A DNA stretch of 64,000 nucleotides, from contig NZ_CP023696.1 of NCBI RefSeq assembly GCF_008704425.1, positions 620,001 to 684,000 on the forward strand, in the 5' to 3' direction. Of this stretch, positions 26,250-34,134 are shown piece by piece. The notes under the pieces were generated by a model that saw only the letters and a list, made by a program, of their open reading frames with translations, did no database searches and was not told the DNA's origin. The position numbers were made by a program, and so were the translations under genes. The first letter of the stretch is position 1. Each line of letters begins with the position of its first letter. The stretch comes from Streptomyces fradiae ATCC 10745 = DSM 40063 (lineage in GTDB: Bacteria; Actinomycetota; Actinomycetes; Streptomycetales; Streptomycetaceae).

Positions 26250-26501
26250 TCACCGGCCGCCCTCCGGGCGGGGCCTCGGCCCGAGCACGGGGTCGCCGCG
26301 GAACTCGTCCGCGAAGACCGACTCGTACTGCTTCATGAAGTCGGCCGCCGCGTCCACGAAGGTGCGGCCCGCCTCGCCGGCGTCGCGCTGGACCAGTTCC
26401 TCGATGTACCGGTTCACACTGACCCCCCGCTGTCGCGCCCTGCGCCGTGCCGCCTCGGCGGTCGTCTCGTCCACCCGTACGTTCAGCTGAGTCTTCGCCA
26501 C
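26250..26501 (-). CDS. Ribbon-helix-helix antitoxin
   Basis: An 83-residue protein. Residues 1-45 form a ribbon-helix-helix DNA-binding domain (KTQLNVRVDETTAEAARRRA, then GVSVNRYIEELVQRD). The remainder (FVDAAADFMKQYESVFADEF) is a likely toxin-binding tail. It starts at GTG and lies upstream of its toxin, the usual antitoxin-first order. It probably represses its own promoter in the 93-base gap before 26595. Confidence 0.82.
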   Translation of the reverse strand: MAKTQLNVRVDETTAEAARRRARQRGVSVNRYIEELVQRDAGEAGRTFVDAAADFMKQYESVFADEFRGDPVLGPRPRPEGGR

Positions 26502-26594
26502 CCGACCACGCTAGCGCCATCCTGCTAGCACCGGCAAGGGCGGGAGGGCGGTGGGAGGGAAACGGCTCGACGCCGCACCGGACGCGGTGGTGGG

Positions 26595-27032
26595 ATGCCC
26601 CGCATGGATGATCTGCGGATACGCGCCGCCGGACCGGCCGACCTCGACGCCGTCCTGGCCTTCTGGAAGGTGGCCGCCGAGGGCGTGAGCATCAGCGACG
26701 ACCGTGACGGCGTGGCCGGGCTCGTCGCCCGCGACCCCGGCGCCCTGCTGCTGGCCGAGTCCGCCGGCGGCGGGCTCGCCGGCACCGTCATCGCCGGGTT
26801 CGACGGGTGGCGCTGCCATCTGTACCGGCTCGCCGTGCACCCGGAGCTGCGCAGGCGGGGCGTGGGGACGGCGCTGCTCGCGGCGGCGGAGGAGCGGTTC
26901 GCCCGGCTGGGCGGGCGGCGGGCCGACGCCATGGTGCTGGACCGGAACACGGCGGCGCACCCCGCGTGGCGGGCGGCCGGGTACGCGCCGCAGGGGCAGT
27001 GGAGCAGGTGGGTGAAGCCGCTGGCCCCGTGA
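26595..27032 (+). CDS. GNAT-family N-acetyltransferase
   Basis: A 145-residue acetyl-CoA-dependent acetyltransferase. The N-terminus has the beta-1 signature IRAAGPADLDAVLAFW. The acetyl-CoA loop is LYRLAVHPELRRRGVGTALL (R/QxxGxG/A type), followed by RFARLGGRRADAMVLDRN and AAGYAP. The substrate is unknown; the sequence resembles small-molecule or ribosomal-protein acetyltransferases. The start may be the ATG at 26595 or at 26604, three codons later. Confidence 0.85.
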   Translation: MPRMDDLRIRAAGPADLDAVLAFWKVAAEGVSISDDRDGVAGLVARDPGALLLAESAGGGLAGTVIAGFDGWRCHLYRLAVHPELRRRGVGTALLAAAEERFARLGGRRADAMVLDRNTAAHPAWRAAGYAPQGQWSRWVKPLAP

Positions 27033-27055
27033 CGGGCCCCGACGACCGCGACGGG

Positions 27056-27205
27056 CCGGGCCGGGACAGGGCCGGAGGGACGGGCCCGGAGGGACCGGCC
27101 CGGAGGGACCGGCCGGAGGTGAGGGGCCGGAGGTGACGGGCCGGGAGGAGAACAGGCCGGGAGGGGGGCCGGGGCGGGCCCGGAGGGGGGCCGGGGGGGG
27201 GACGG
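27056..27205 (+). repeat. G-rich degenerate repeats (GGGCCGGAGG-like)
   Basis: Repeated GGGCCCGGAGGGACC and GGGCCGGAGGTGA-like units run into GGGGGG tracts on the plus strand. Regularly spaced G runs could form G-quadruplexes. They fill most of the gap before the terminator at 27221. Confidence 0.55.
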
Positions 27206-27220
27206 ACCGGCACGCCATGA

Positions 27221-27267
27221 CGGGCCGGGGCGAGCCGTGACAGAGTGTGACGACTCGCCCCGGCCCG
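27221..27267. terminator. Hairpin terminator upstream of the CNNM operon
   Basis: Perfect 14-base arms CGGGCCGGGGCGAG (27221-27234) and CTCGCCCCGGCCCG (27254-27267), about 190 bases after the acetyltransferase stop. Confidence 0.7.
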
Positions 27268-27303
27268 ATCCGCTGTGACGTCGTTTTGCTGGTCCTTTAC
27301 CAT

Positions 27304-27321
27304 GGTCGGACGTTTCCGACC
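27304..27321. promoter_or_regulatory. Inverted repeat in the CNNM operon promoter or leader
   Basis: GGTCGGA-CGTT-TCCGACC is a perfect seven-base-arm dyad just after an A/T-richer stretch (TTTTGCTGGTCCTTTACC). It could be an operator or the first hairpin of the mRNA leader. Confidence 0.35.
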
Positions 27322-27350
27322 GTAAGCGAAAGGTGTGTGAGCGTCCGCCC

Positions 27351-27440
27351 ATGGGCGAGCCTCCCAGTAGTACGAACCGCCGTCGACATCGCGCGATCTT
27401 CCCGCCTCTGACCGACCATGGGACGGAGGTGACCCGATGA
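27351..27440 (+). CDS. Candidate 29-residue leader peptide coupled to the CNNM gene
   Basis: ATG at 27351 opens a 29-codon frame, MGEPPSSTNRRRHRAIFPPL and a short hydrophilic end, that stops at TGA 27438-27440, overlapping the start codon of the CNNM gene (ATGA). The downstream ribosome site ACGGAGGTG lies inside it. It contains two Pro-Pro pairs and an Arg/His run, which can slow ribosomes. Arrangement and overlap support translational coupling or attenuation. Expression is not shown. A competing GTG frame at 27337-27411 also exists. Confidence 0.4.
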   Translation: MGEPPSSTNRRRHRAIFPPLTDHGTEVTR

Positions 27441-28987
27441 CGGAAGTGCTGCTGCTCCTCGTGGCGCTGCTGCTCTCCCTGGCGTGCGGCCTCTTCGTCG
27501 CGGCGGAGTTCTCCCTGACCACGGTCGAGCGCGGCGCGCTGGAGCGGGCCGTCGAGCGCGGCGAGCGCGGCGCGGCCGGGGCCCTGAAGGCCGTGCGGTC
27601 CCTGACGTTCCAGCTCTCCGGCGCCCAGCTCGGCATCACGGTGACCAACCTGGTCGTCGGCATGCTCGCCGAGCCGTCCGTGGCCCGCCTGATCGGGGGC
27701 CCCCTGCGGGACCTCGGCATGTCGGCGTCCGTCGCCTCCTCCGTGGCCCTGGTCCTCGGCACGGCCCTGTCGACGGTCGTCCTGATGGTCGTCGGCGAAC
27801 TGGTGCCGAAGAACTGGGCCATCTCGTCGCCGCTCGCGGTGGCGAAGGTGGTCGCGACCCCGCAGCGGGTCTTCAGCGCCGTCTTCCGGCCGCTGATCAG
27901 CCACCTCAACAACACCGCCAACGTCATGGTGCGCCGCCTGGGCATGGAGCCCGCCGAGGAGCTGGCGTCCGCGCGCAGCCCGCAGGAGCTGATCGCCCTG
28001 GCGCGCCACTCCGCGAAGGAGGGCGCGCTGGAGGCGGACACCGCCGAGCTGTTCGTCCGCACGCTCAACCTGGCGGAGCTGACCGCCGAGAACGTGATGA
28101 CGCCGCGCGTCCAGGTCACCGCCCTGGAGGCGCAGGCCACCGCCGAGGACGTCGCCAACGCGACCCGCGCGACGGGCCTGTCCCGCTTCCCGGTGTACCG
28201 GGGCAGCCTGGACACCGTCATCGGCACCGCCCACATCAAGGACGTCCTCGCCGTGCCCGCCGACCGCCGCCACCGGACGCCGGTGGTCGAGCTGGTGCGC
28301 GAGCCGGTGCTGGTGCCGGAGAGCCTCACCGTGGACCGGCTGCTCGACCGGATGTACGGCAAGGCCACCATGGCGGTCGTCATCGACGAGTACGGCGGCA
28401 CGGCCGGCGTGGTGACGATGGAGGACATCGTCGAGGAGGTCGTCGGCGAGGTGCGCGACGAGCACGACCCGCACGAGACGCCGGACCTGGCGCGGGCGGG
28501 CGAGGACGCCGACGGGCGGCTGCTGTGGTCGGCCGACGGGGCCGCCCGCACCGACCAGCTGCGGCCGATCGGGCTGAACGTCCCGGAGGGCCCGTACGAG
28601 ACGCTGGCCGGGTTCGTCGCGACGGAGCTGGGCCGCATCCCGGAGGTCGGGGACACCGTCGAGGTGTCCGGGTGGCTGCTGGACGTGGTCGACGCCTCGG
28701 GGCGCCGGGCCGCGCGCGTCACCCTGCACGCGCCCGTCGCCGGCGCCGACCCGGAGGACCCGGAGGACCACCCGGCGTCCCGCCCCGCGAGCGGTGTCGA
28801 GGCGGGCGCGCCCGCCGGCCCCGCCGCCGCCCGGAGCGGCTCGCGCGCGGGCGCCTCGCGGCGCGGCGGTGGGCGGCACGTCGGCACCCCGGTCGCGCGC
28901 ACCACGGACCGCGGCGCCACGAAGCACGGCGCCGCGAAGCACGGCGCCGCGGACACGGGTGCCTCGGATGAGGGGGCCGGCCGATGA
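27437..28987 (+). CDS. CNNM/CorC-type membrane protein with CBS domains (1 of 2)
   Basis: A 516-residue protein of the hemolysin-C/CNNM family, probably Mg2+ (or Co2+) efflux or transport at the plasma membrane. An N-terminal DUF21 membrane domain (about 1-200, including LLLLVALLLSLACGLFVAAEFSL and GELVPKNWAIS) is followed by two CBS domains (about 210-335; VMTPRVQVTALEAQ and MAVVIDEYGGTAGVVTMEDIVEEVVG). A CorC/HlyC domain ends at about residue 425. The last 90 residues are a low-complexity tail including KHGAAKHGAADTG. The gene overlaps its paralogue by ATGA and follows the candidate leader ORF. Confidence 0.9.
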   Translation: MTEVLLLLVALLLSLACGLFVAAEFSLTTVERGALERAVERGERGAAGALKAVRSLTFQLSGAQLGITVTNLVVGMLAEPSVARLIGGPLRDLGMSASVASSVALVLGTALSTVVLMVVGELVPKNWAISSPLAVAKVVATPQRVFSAVFRPLISHLNNTANVMVRRLGMEPAEELASARSPQELIALARHSAKEGALEADTAELFVRTLNLAELTAENVMTPRVQVTALEAQATAEDVANATRATGLSRFPVYRGSLDTVIGTAHIKDVLAVPADRRHRTPVVELVREPVLVPESLTVDRLLDRMYGKATMAVVIDEYGGTAGVVTMEDIVEEVVGEVRDEHDPHETPDLARAGEDADGRLLWSADGAARTDQLRPIGLNVPEGPYETLAGFVATELGRIPEVGDTVEVSGWLLDVVDASGRRAARVTLHAPVAGADPEDPEDHPASRPASGVEAGAPAGPAAARSGSRAGASRRGGGRHVGTPVARTTDRGATKHGAAKHGAADTGASDEGAGR

Positions 28988-30000
28988 TCGCCGTGCAGTT
29001 GCTGATCGGTTTCCTGACGCTGGTGCTCAACGCCTTCTTCGTCGGCGCCGAGTTCGCCCTGATCTCCGTCCGCCGCAGCCAGATCGAGCCGGAGGCGGAG
29101 GCCGGGAACCGCAGGGCGCGCAGCGTCCTGTGGGGGCTCGAGCACGTGTCGGCGCTGCTGGCCGCCGCCCAGCTGGGCATCACCCTGTCCACCCTGGTGC
29201 TCGGCATCGTGGCCGAACCGGCCATCGCGCACCTGCTGGAGCCGGTGTTCGAGGCGGTCGGGGTGCCGGACGGCCTGGTGCACCCGGTCTCGTTCGTGAT
29301 CGCCCTGTCGGTGGCCACGTATCTGCACATGCTGCTGGGCGAGATGGTGCCGAAGAACGTGGCCCTCGCGGAGCCGGTGCGCACCGCGCTGCTGCTCGGC
29401 CCGCCGCTGGTGGCCGTGGCGCGGGCGCTGAAGCCGGTGATCTTCACGATCAACGCCTTCGCGAACACGCTGCTGCGGCTGCTGCGGGTCGAGGCGAAGG
29501 ACGAGGTGGCCGCGACCTTCTCGGACGACGAGCTGGCCCGGATGGTCACCGACGCCGGTGACGCGGGTCTGCTGGACGACCGCGCCGCCGAGCGGCTGCA
29601 CGACGCGCTGGAGCTGGGCCGGCGCCCGGTGCGCGACGTGGTCATGCCGCTGGAGCGGGTGGTGTACGCGCAGGTCGGCGCCACGCCGGACGAGGTGGAG
29701 CGGCTGGCCGCCCGGTCCGGGTTCTCCCGCTTCCCGGTGGTGGACCCGTCCCGGCGCATCCTGGGCTATCTGCACGTGAAGGACGCCCTGGACGTCATAC
29801 CGCGCGACCAGCCGCTGCCCGTGTCGGCGATGCGCCCCATCGCCCGGGTGCGGGCCGCGACACCGCTGGACGACGTGCTGACGGCGATGCGCCGCAGCCG
29901 CGCGCACCTGGCGGCGGTCATCGATGACGACGGCCGCCTGGCCGGGCTCGTCACGATGGAGGACGTCCTGCGGGAACTGGTGGGCGGCCCGGCCGCCTGA
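28984..30000 (+). CDS. CNNM/CorC-type membrane protein with CBS domains (2 of 2)
   Basis: A 338-residue paralogue of the preceding gene. The DUF21 membrane domain covers about residues 1-195 (VQLLIGFLTLVLNAFFVGAEFALISVRR; GEMVPKNVALAEPV). Two CBS domains follow (about 205-335; VMPLERVVYAQVGAT and LAAVIDDDGRLAGLVTMEDVLRELVG). It lacks the CorC/HlyC C-terminal domain found in its neighbour, so the two may form a hetero-oligomer. Start overlaps the upstream stop. A terminator follows at 30017. Confidence 0.9.
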   Translation: MIAVQLLIGFLTLVLNAFFVGAEFALISVRRSQIEPEAEAGNRRARSVLWGLEHVSALLAAAQLGITLSTLVLGIVAEPAIAHLLEPVFEAVGVPDGLVHPVSFVIALSVATYLHMLLGEMVPKNVALAEPVRTALLLGPPLVAVARALKPVIFTINAFANTLLRLLRVEAKDEVAATFSDDELARMVTDAGDAGLLDDRAAERLHDALELGRRPVRDVVMPLERVVYAQVGATPDEVERLAARSGFSRFPVVDPSRRILGYLHVKDALDVIPRDQPLPVSAMRPIARVRAATPLDDVLTAMRRSRAHLAAVIDDDGRLAGLVTMEDVLRELVGGPAA

Positions 30001-30016
30001 CGGCCGCCGCGCGCCC

Positions 30017-30060
30017 CGCGCCCCGCCCGTACGGACCGCCGGTCCGACGGGCGGGGCGCG
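30017..30060 (+). terminator. Hairpin terminator after the CNNM pair
   Basis: Perfect 14-base arms CGCGCCCCGCCCGT (30017-30030) and ACGGGCGGGGCGCG (30047-30060), 16 bases after the stop. Confidence 0.8.
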
Positions 30061-30152
30061 GTCGTTCCGCGACGGCTTCGCCCCCGTCCCCGGTGGGCGG
30101 GGACGGGGGTCCGGCAGGGGTCCCCGGAGTGCGGCGGTACGATCACTCCGCC

Positions 30153-30989
30153 ATGGAGATGAATGCTACGTACACGAGTTTCGTCGCGGTGGGCGACAGC
30201 TTCACCGAGGGCATGTCGGACCTGCTGCCCGACGGCTCGTACCGGGGCTGGGCCGATCTGCTCGCCGGGCGGCTCGCCGCCCTGGCGCCCGGTTTCCGCT
30301 ACGCCAACCTGGCCGTGCGCGGCAAGCTCATCGGCCAGATCGTGGACGAGCAGGTGGGGCCCGCCGCCGCGATGGGCGCCGACGTGGTCACCCTGGTCGG
30401 CGGCCTCAACGACACCCTGCGCCCCTCGTGCGACATGGGCCGCGTACGGGCGCGCCTGGAGGAGGCCGTCGAGCGGCTGGCCCCGTCGTGCGGGCGGCTG
30501 GTGCTGATGCGCAGCCCCGGCCGGCGCGGCCCCGTCATGGAGCGGTTCCGGCCCCGCATGGAGGAGCTGTTCGCCCACATCGACGACCTGGCCGGGCGCC
30601 ACGGGGCCGTCGTCGTGGACCTGTACGGGGCGCACGCGCTGGGTGATCCGCGCCTGTGGGACGTGGACCGGCTGCACCTCACGGCTGAGGGGCACCGGCG
30701 CGTGGCCGAGGCGGTGTGGCAGGCGCTCGGCCTCGAGCCGGCGGAGGACTGGCGGGCGCCGCTGCCGCCCGGTGCCCGCGAGCGGTGGGCGGATCGGCGG
30801 CTGAGCGACGTGCGGTTCGCCCGGCAGCACCTCGGGCCGTGGATCGGGCGGCGGCTGACCGGCCGCTCGTCCGGGGACGGCCGGACAGGCGCCCATTTTA
30901 GCGCTGAGCTGGGCAAAGCCTTCTGGGTCACCCCCGCGGATCACGAAAACCTCAGCTCTGTGACGGACTGGCTGCGGCTGGAGCCCTGA
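30153..30989 (+). CDS. SGNH/GDSL hydrolase with its 3' end replaced by an inserted element
   Basis: An esterase/lipase-type SGNH hydrolase. Block I is FVAVGDSFTEGM (catalytic Ser), block III is VTLVGGLNDTLR (Gly/Asn oxyanion residues) and block V is WDVDRLHLTAEGHRRV (Asp and His). There is no signal peptide. The core is complete. From codon 245 on, the 34-residue tail (TGAHFSAELGKAFWVTPADH and onward) is encoded by lower-GC element DNA. The natural end (PAKRPELLPFDGPSMPA and stop) lies 16 kb away at 46957-47010. The restored protein would be 261 residues against 278 now. The enzyme may remain active because the triad lies upstream of the junction. Confidence 0.88.
   Translation: MEMNATYTSFVAVGDSFTEGMSDLLPDGSYRGWADLLAGRLAALAPGFRYANLAVRGKLIGQIVDEQVGPAAAMGADVVTLVGGLNDTLRPSCDMGRVRARLEEAVERLAPSCGRLVLMRSPGRRGPVMERFRPRMEELFAHIDDLAGRHGAVVVDLYGAHALGDPRLWDVDRLHLTAEGHRRVAEAVWQALGLEPAEDWRAPLPPGARERWADRRLSDVRFARQHLGPWIGRRLTGRSSGDGRTGAHFSAELGKAFWVTPADHENLSSVTDWLRLEP
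30870..30884. other. attL: left junction repeat of the integrated element
   Basis: TCCGGGGACGGCCGG, codons 240-244 of the SGNH gene, matches TCCGGTGACGGCCGG at 46942 in 14 of 15 positions and in the same reading frame. Host-like coding stops here and A/T-richer sequence (CCATTTTAGCGC) begins. Confidence 0.8.
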
Positions 30990-31260
30990 CTCCCCAGCGA
31001 AGCGGACCGCCCGACGCACCGCTTTCAGGGCCTGCAGGTGCTCGTGCGGGCCGCGTGTCGCGTGTCGCGCCGGAGCCGTCGACGCAGACCCGGATCTTCG
31101 CCGCCGAGGCACCGGGAACCTGAGCAAGCACGTCACGCAGCGCCTGGACGCGGTCGGCGACCGTAGAGTCGAAAGCTTCAGAGTGCGGCGAGTGACGCAT
31201 CCACGCGGTACGTCGCATCGAGATGACATAACAGAGTGCCTCAAAAGCGAAAAGCGACAT
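30952..31260 (-). CDS. Hypothetical protein at the left end of the element
   Basis: A 102-residue frame from ATG 31260. The first half (MSLFAFEALCYVISMRRTAW, then DRVQALRDVLAQVPGASAAKIRV) looks protein-like; the last 30 residues are Ala/Pro/Gly-rich and overlap the SGNH tail by 38 bases. Not recognised. The rest of 30990-31548 holds no other convincing gene; it is moderately A/T-rich and probably promoter DNA for 31549. Confidence 0.35.
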   Translation of the reverse strand: MSLFAFEALCYVISMRRTAWMRHSPHSEAFDSTVADRVQALRDVLAQVPGASAAKIRVCVDGSGATRDTRPARAPAGPESGASGGPLRWGVRAPAAASPSQS

Positions 31261-31548
31261 TTCAACGCCCCCTCCAGGCCGGGTGCCCGCTCCGACGGGG
31301 CCGCGGCGGGCACCTGGAGCGAATCCCCAGGTCGGCATCGCGCTGCTCAACGTAGCAAAGCGCTATGAAAGACCTCATACCGCACTCTTACCGACCCCTT
31401 TTGAACCGGAGGCGTATGACCCGCACCTGGGCGTCGACTTCAGCCCGCTGCGCGGAGCCGGTCAGGGGCCGATGGCTACGGCCAGGCAGCGTGACCTCGG
31501 CGACAGGGCAGCGAGTGGTCGTCAGATCGCCGATGGCAAGATCGGGCC

Positions 31549-32196
31549 ATGGGATTGAACATGGTGGTCGGGGTCCTCATCGACACCGAGGACGACGACT
31601 ACACCGAGATGGTTCGCGCTGACTTCGTCGCGATCGACGAGCTACTGGAGCGTGCGGGAGCGCGACAGTGGACTGAGCCCGACCTCGACGAGGAGGAAGG
31701 TGCGGAGTTCGAGGCGTGGGGTTACTCGGGCCTGCACACCGTTCGCCGTCTCGCTGTCCACCTTGCAGCGGGCGGGCGCCTGCCCGAGCCGTTGGACGGC
31801 AACCAGCGGGCGACCGACGACCCGCTCCTGGGCAAGGTGTACGAGGCTCTCCCGAGTGATCCTCCTGGACCGTTCGACCATCTGGTCCATCATTCGGACT
31901 GCGAGGGCTACTACGTCCCCGTCGACTTCGCCCAGGTCATCGTCGACAGGAAGGCACCGGGCGGCTACCTGGGGTCTTCGGTGCGTCTGCTGGAGGAAGT
32001 CCGTCGACTCGCTAAAGCCCTCGGCCTTCCGGAAGACCTCGATCCGCACTCCGAAGACGTCTTCGAGGCCGCCGATGCCGAGACACCGGCAACCCAGGGA
32101 TGGCAGCGCTACGGCGTCGAGTCCTATGTATACCTGCAACTTCTCCACGCTGCGAAACTCTCGATCTCGACCGGAGCGGCCATTGCCTTCACCTGA
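31549..32196 (+). CDS. Acidic protein of unknown function
   Basis: A 215-residue, acidic, soluble protein beginning MGLNMVVGVLIDTEDDDYTE. It has FEAWGYSGLHTVRRLAVHLA near residue 60 and HLVHHSDCEGYYVPVDFAQV near 110, then a helical C-terminal half (SSVRLLEEVRRLAKALGL). The layout is reminiscent of actinomycete proteins of unknown role; no catalytic motif is certain. Codon use fits a real gene. It may start at this ATG or four codons later. Confidence 0.65.
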   Translation: MGLNMVVGVLIDTEDDDYTEMVRADFVAIDELLERAGARQWTEPDLDEEEGAEFEAWGYSGLHTVRRLAVHLAAGGRLPEPLDGNQRATDDPLLGKVYEALPSDPPGPFDHLVHHSDCEGYYVPVDFAQVIVDRKAPGGYLGSSVRLLEEVRRLAKALGLPEDLDPHSEDVFEAADAETPATQGWQRYGVESYVYLQLLHAAKLSISTGAAIAFT

Positions 32197-32272
32197 GAAG
32201 GTGTCGTCGTTTATTGATGTCTGCCCTCACATGCGATGGCCTCGACGGTGGTGAGGGCTGAGCTGCGCTGTC

Positions 32273-33631
32273 GTGGATGCTGACGATCTTGACTACCGGG
32301 CCCGGACGCTGACGGGCTGCATTCCTCCGGGGCTGGTGGCGCGGCTTCTCGAGCTCGGTCATGAGCGGGAAGTGGAGTTCCAGGCCGACCGCGGGGAGTG
32401 GTTCTGCGCGCTGGAGTGGACCCGGCTGCTCGGGAACCGGGGGCGGCACGGGCAGGCGTTGGAGGTGCTCGCTCCGTACGTCGCCACGAACTGGTGGCCG
32501 GCGGCCCAGGCCCAGGCGGAGCTGCTGGAGAGCTGGGACCGGGCGGAGGAGGCGATCGCGCTGTCCCGCCTGTACGCGGAGGCCGGTGACCGGCTGGCGC
32601 TGGTCTTCTTCGCACGCCTGCTGGCCCGCCACGGCCGCAGCGGCGAGGCGTTCATGCTGCTGCGCACCGGGATCCAGGACTGGTTCCTCGCCGAGTGCCT
32701 GGTCGACGTCGCCGCGGCGGCGGACATGGACGAGGAAGCGGCGGCCCTGCTGGAGGCCCGGGTGCAAGCGGCGCTCCCCGCCTGCAACGACCCGGACTGC
32801 GACCGCCTCCGGATGGAACCGTCCAACGCCATCGGCCTGCTCGCCACAGTCAGGGAACGCCAGGGCCGGATCGAGGAAGCAATAGCCCTGCTGCACATCC
32901 GCGAGATCACCTCCGTCAACGGACGTGACCAGCTGGCCGACCTGCTGGCCAGACACGACCGGATCATAGAACTGCGTGCGTACGCGGCGTCCGAGTTCCA
33001 CGGGCACGCCGTGCAGCGCCTTGCTGAAGTGCTGGAGGAACGCGACGACGTGGAAGGCGCGATCACCGCCTACCGCACGTTCGGTGCCACACCGTCCGGC
33101 ATGTGGCATGCGGCTGTACCGCTGTCCGAGCTCCTGGTCCGGCACGGACGGAGCGACGAGGCGATCGAGATGCTGCGAGCCTTCACCCAACACAACGCGG
33201 AGGACTGGCTCGTCGACGCTCTTTGCACCCTGTACGCCGACCACGGCCGGTCCCGAGAGGGCCTGGCCCACCTCGATGCCATCAAGGCGCGACACGATGG
33301 CAAGGAGGACTGGGACCTCTTCCAGATGCGGCTTCCGCTCATGGCCGACTGCGGCCTGCTCGGCGAAGCGATCGAGCAGACGCGAGCGCACCCCGAGGGC
33401 GACACTTGGTACGCGGCCTGGGCTCTGTCCGACCTGCTCGACAAAGCCGGCCGCACCGAAGAAGCCGACGCAGTCCTCGCACAGCACCCGACAGCCAACA
33501 GCTCTCTTCGCGCCGAGCGCCTTGTCGACCTCGGCCACATCCAAGACGCTCTACGACTCCTCCAGCAGCCGATAAGCAAACCGACCACACCCGCCTGCGA
33601 CGGCACCTACTCCACCGAACCACCGTTCTGA
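32273..33631 (+). CDS. TPR-like helical repeat protein
   Basis: A 452-residue protein made almost entirely of degenerate tetratricopeptide-like helix pairs of 30-40 residues, for example WTRLLGNRGRHGQALEVLAP, LFFARLLARHGRSGEAFMLL-like units, LSELLVRHGRSDEAIEMLRA and LSDLLDKAGRTEEADAVLAQ. A CNDPDCD motif lies near residue 180. There is no enzymatic domain. Such proteins are common in Streptomyces and may act as scaffolds. GTG start. The last 20 residues are low-complexity. Confidence 0.8.
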   Translation: MDADDLDYRARTLTGCIPPGLVARLLELGHEREVEFQADRGEWFCALEWTRLLGNRGRHGQALEVLAPYVATNWWPAAQAQAELLESWDRAEEAIALSRLYAEAGDRLALVFFARLLARHGRSGEAFMLLRTGIQDWFLAECLVDVAAAADMDEEAAALLEARVQAALPACNDPDCDRLRMEPSNAIGLLATVRERQGRIEEAIALLHIREITSVNGRDQLADLLARHDRIIELRAYAASEFHGHAVQRLAEVLEERDDVEGAITAYRTFGATPSGMWHAAVPLSELLVRHGRSDEAIEMLRAFTQHNAEDWLVDALCTLYADHGRSREGLAHLDAIKARHDGKEDWDLFQMRLPLMADCGLLGEAIEQTRAHPEGDTWYAAWALSDLLDKAGRTEEADAVLAQHPTANSSLRAERLVDLGHIQDALRLLQQPISKPTTPACDGTYSTEPPF

Positions 33632-33651
33632 CAGCTCGGGCTGGTACGCGC

Positions 33652-33796
33652 CATGTCTCCACCGTACGTCGCGCGCCGGGTCAGTCGTTGCCCTCGCCGA
33701 CCTCGACGGCGTACGGGTCCCGTAGAGGGCGCAGTCCCTGGCCGGGCCGCTGCGGGACTTGGACGCTGTCGAGGACGACGAAGACGAGGAGTGACG
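33652..33796 (+). pseudogene. Possible 3' remnant of a gene upstream of the TniB-like remnant
   Basis: One plus-strand frame here reads ADLDGVRVP, a stop, then RAQSLAGPLRDLDAVEDDED and ends at TGA. The acidic end followed by the small Cys protein and a TniB-like ATPase suggests the tail of a transposase-type gene with a stop mutation. Evidence is thin. Confidence 0.25.
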
Positions 33797-33879
33797 GGCG
33801 GCGCACCCGACCTGTCGGGCCGTTCGTTGTGGAGGAGGTCCCACTCAGCTGCCCGGGGCCGAGAGGAGAAGAGGACGCC

Positions 33880-34128
33880 ATGGCCCGCACGAAGGTCCGG
33901 CCGCCAGGCCACTGCACCCGCTGTACCCGTGCCTGCTGGAAGGACGCGGACGACTCCGCGCGCTGGAACATTGAGTTCTCGCAGGGGCGCCCGGTCGGGT
34001 ACCTGTACCCCAAGTGCCAGACGCCCGAGGAGAACGCCGAGGCGGAGGTGAAGGCGGCCACGCTCGACTACGCCAACACGGTGCCGGACGTCGACGGCCG
34101 GCAGAAGGTCGCCCCGGTCGGCGGCTGA
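33880..34128 (+). CDS. Small Cys-containing (zinc-ribbon-like) protein
   Basis: An 82-residue protein from an ATG preceded by GAGAGGAGAAGAGG. It carries CTRCTRAC near the N-terminus and YPKCQTPEE at residue 50, so a zinc ribbon is plausible. The rest is acidic and helical. It ends six bases before the TniB-like frame and may have been co-transcribed with it. Function unknown. Confidence 0.6.
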   Translation: MARTKVRPPGHCTRCTRACWKDADDSARWNIEFSQGRPVGYLYPKCQTPEENAEAEVKAATLDYANTVPDVDGRQKVAPVGG

Positions 34129-34134
34129 CACACC

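Noticed and set aside
30870..30884. tRNA gene as attachment site
   Set aside because: No tRNA cloverleaf is present at either junction; the site lies in the SGNH coding sequence.
33076..33631. Several alternative frames across the TPR gene
   Set aside because: The 32273-33631 frame has regular helix repeats and good codon bias; others are shadows.
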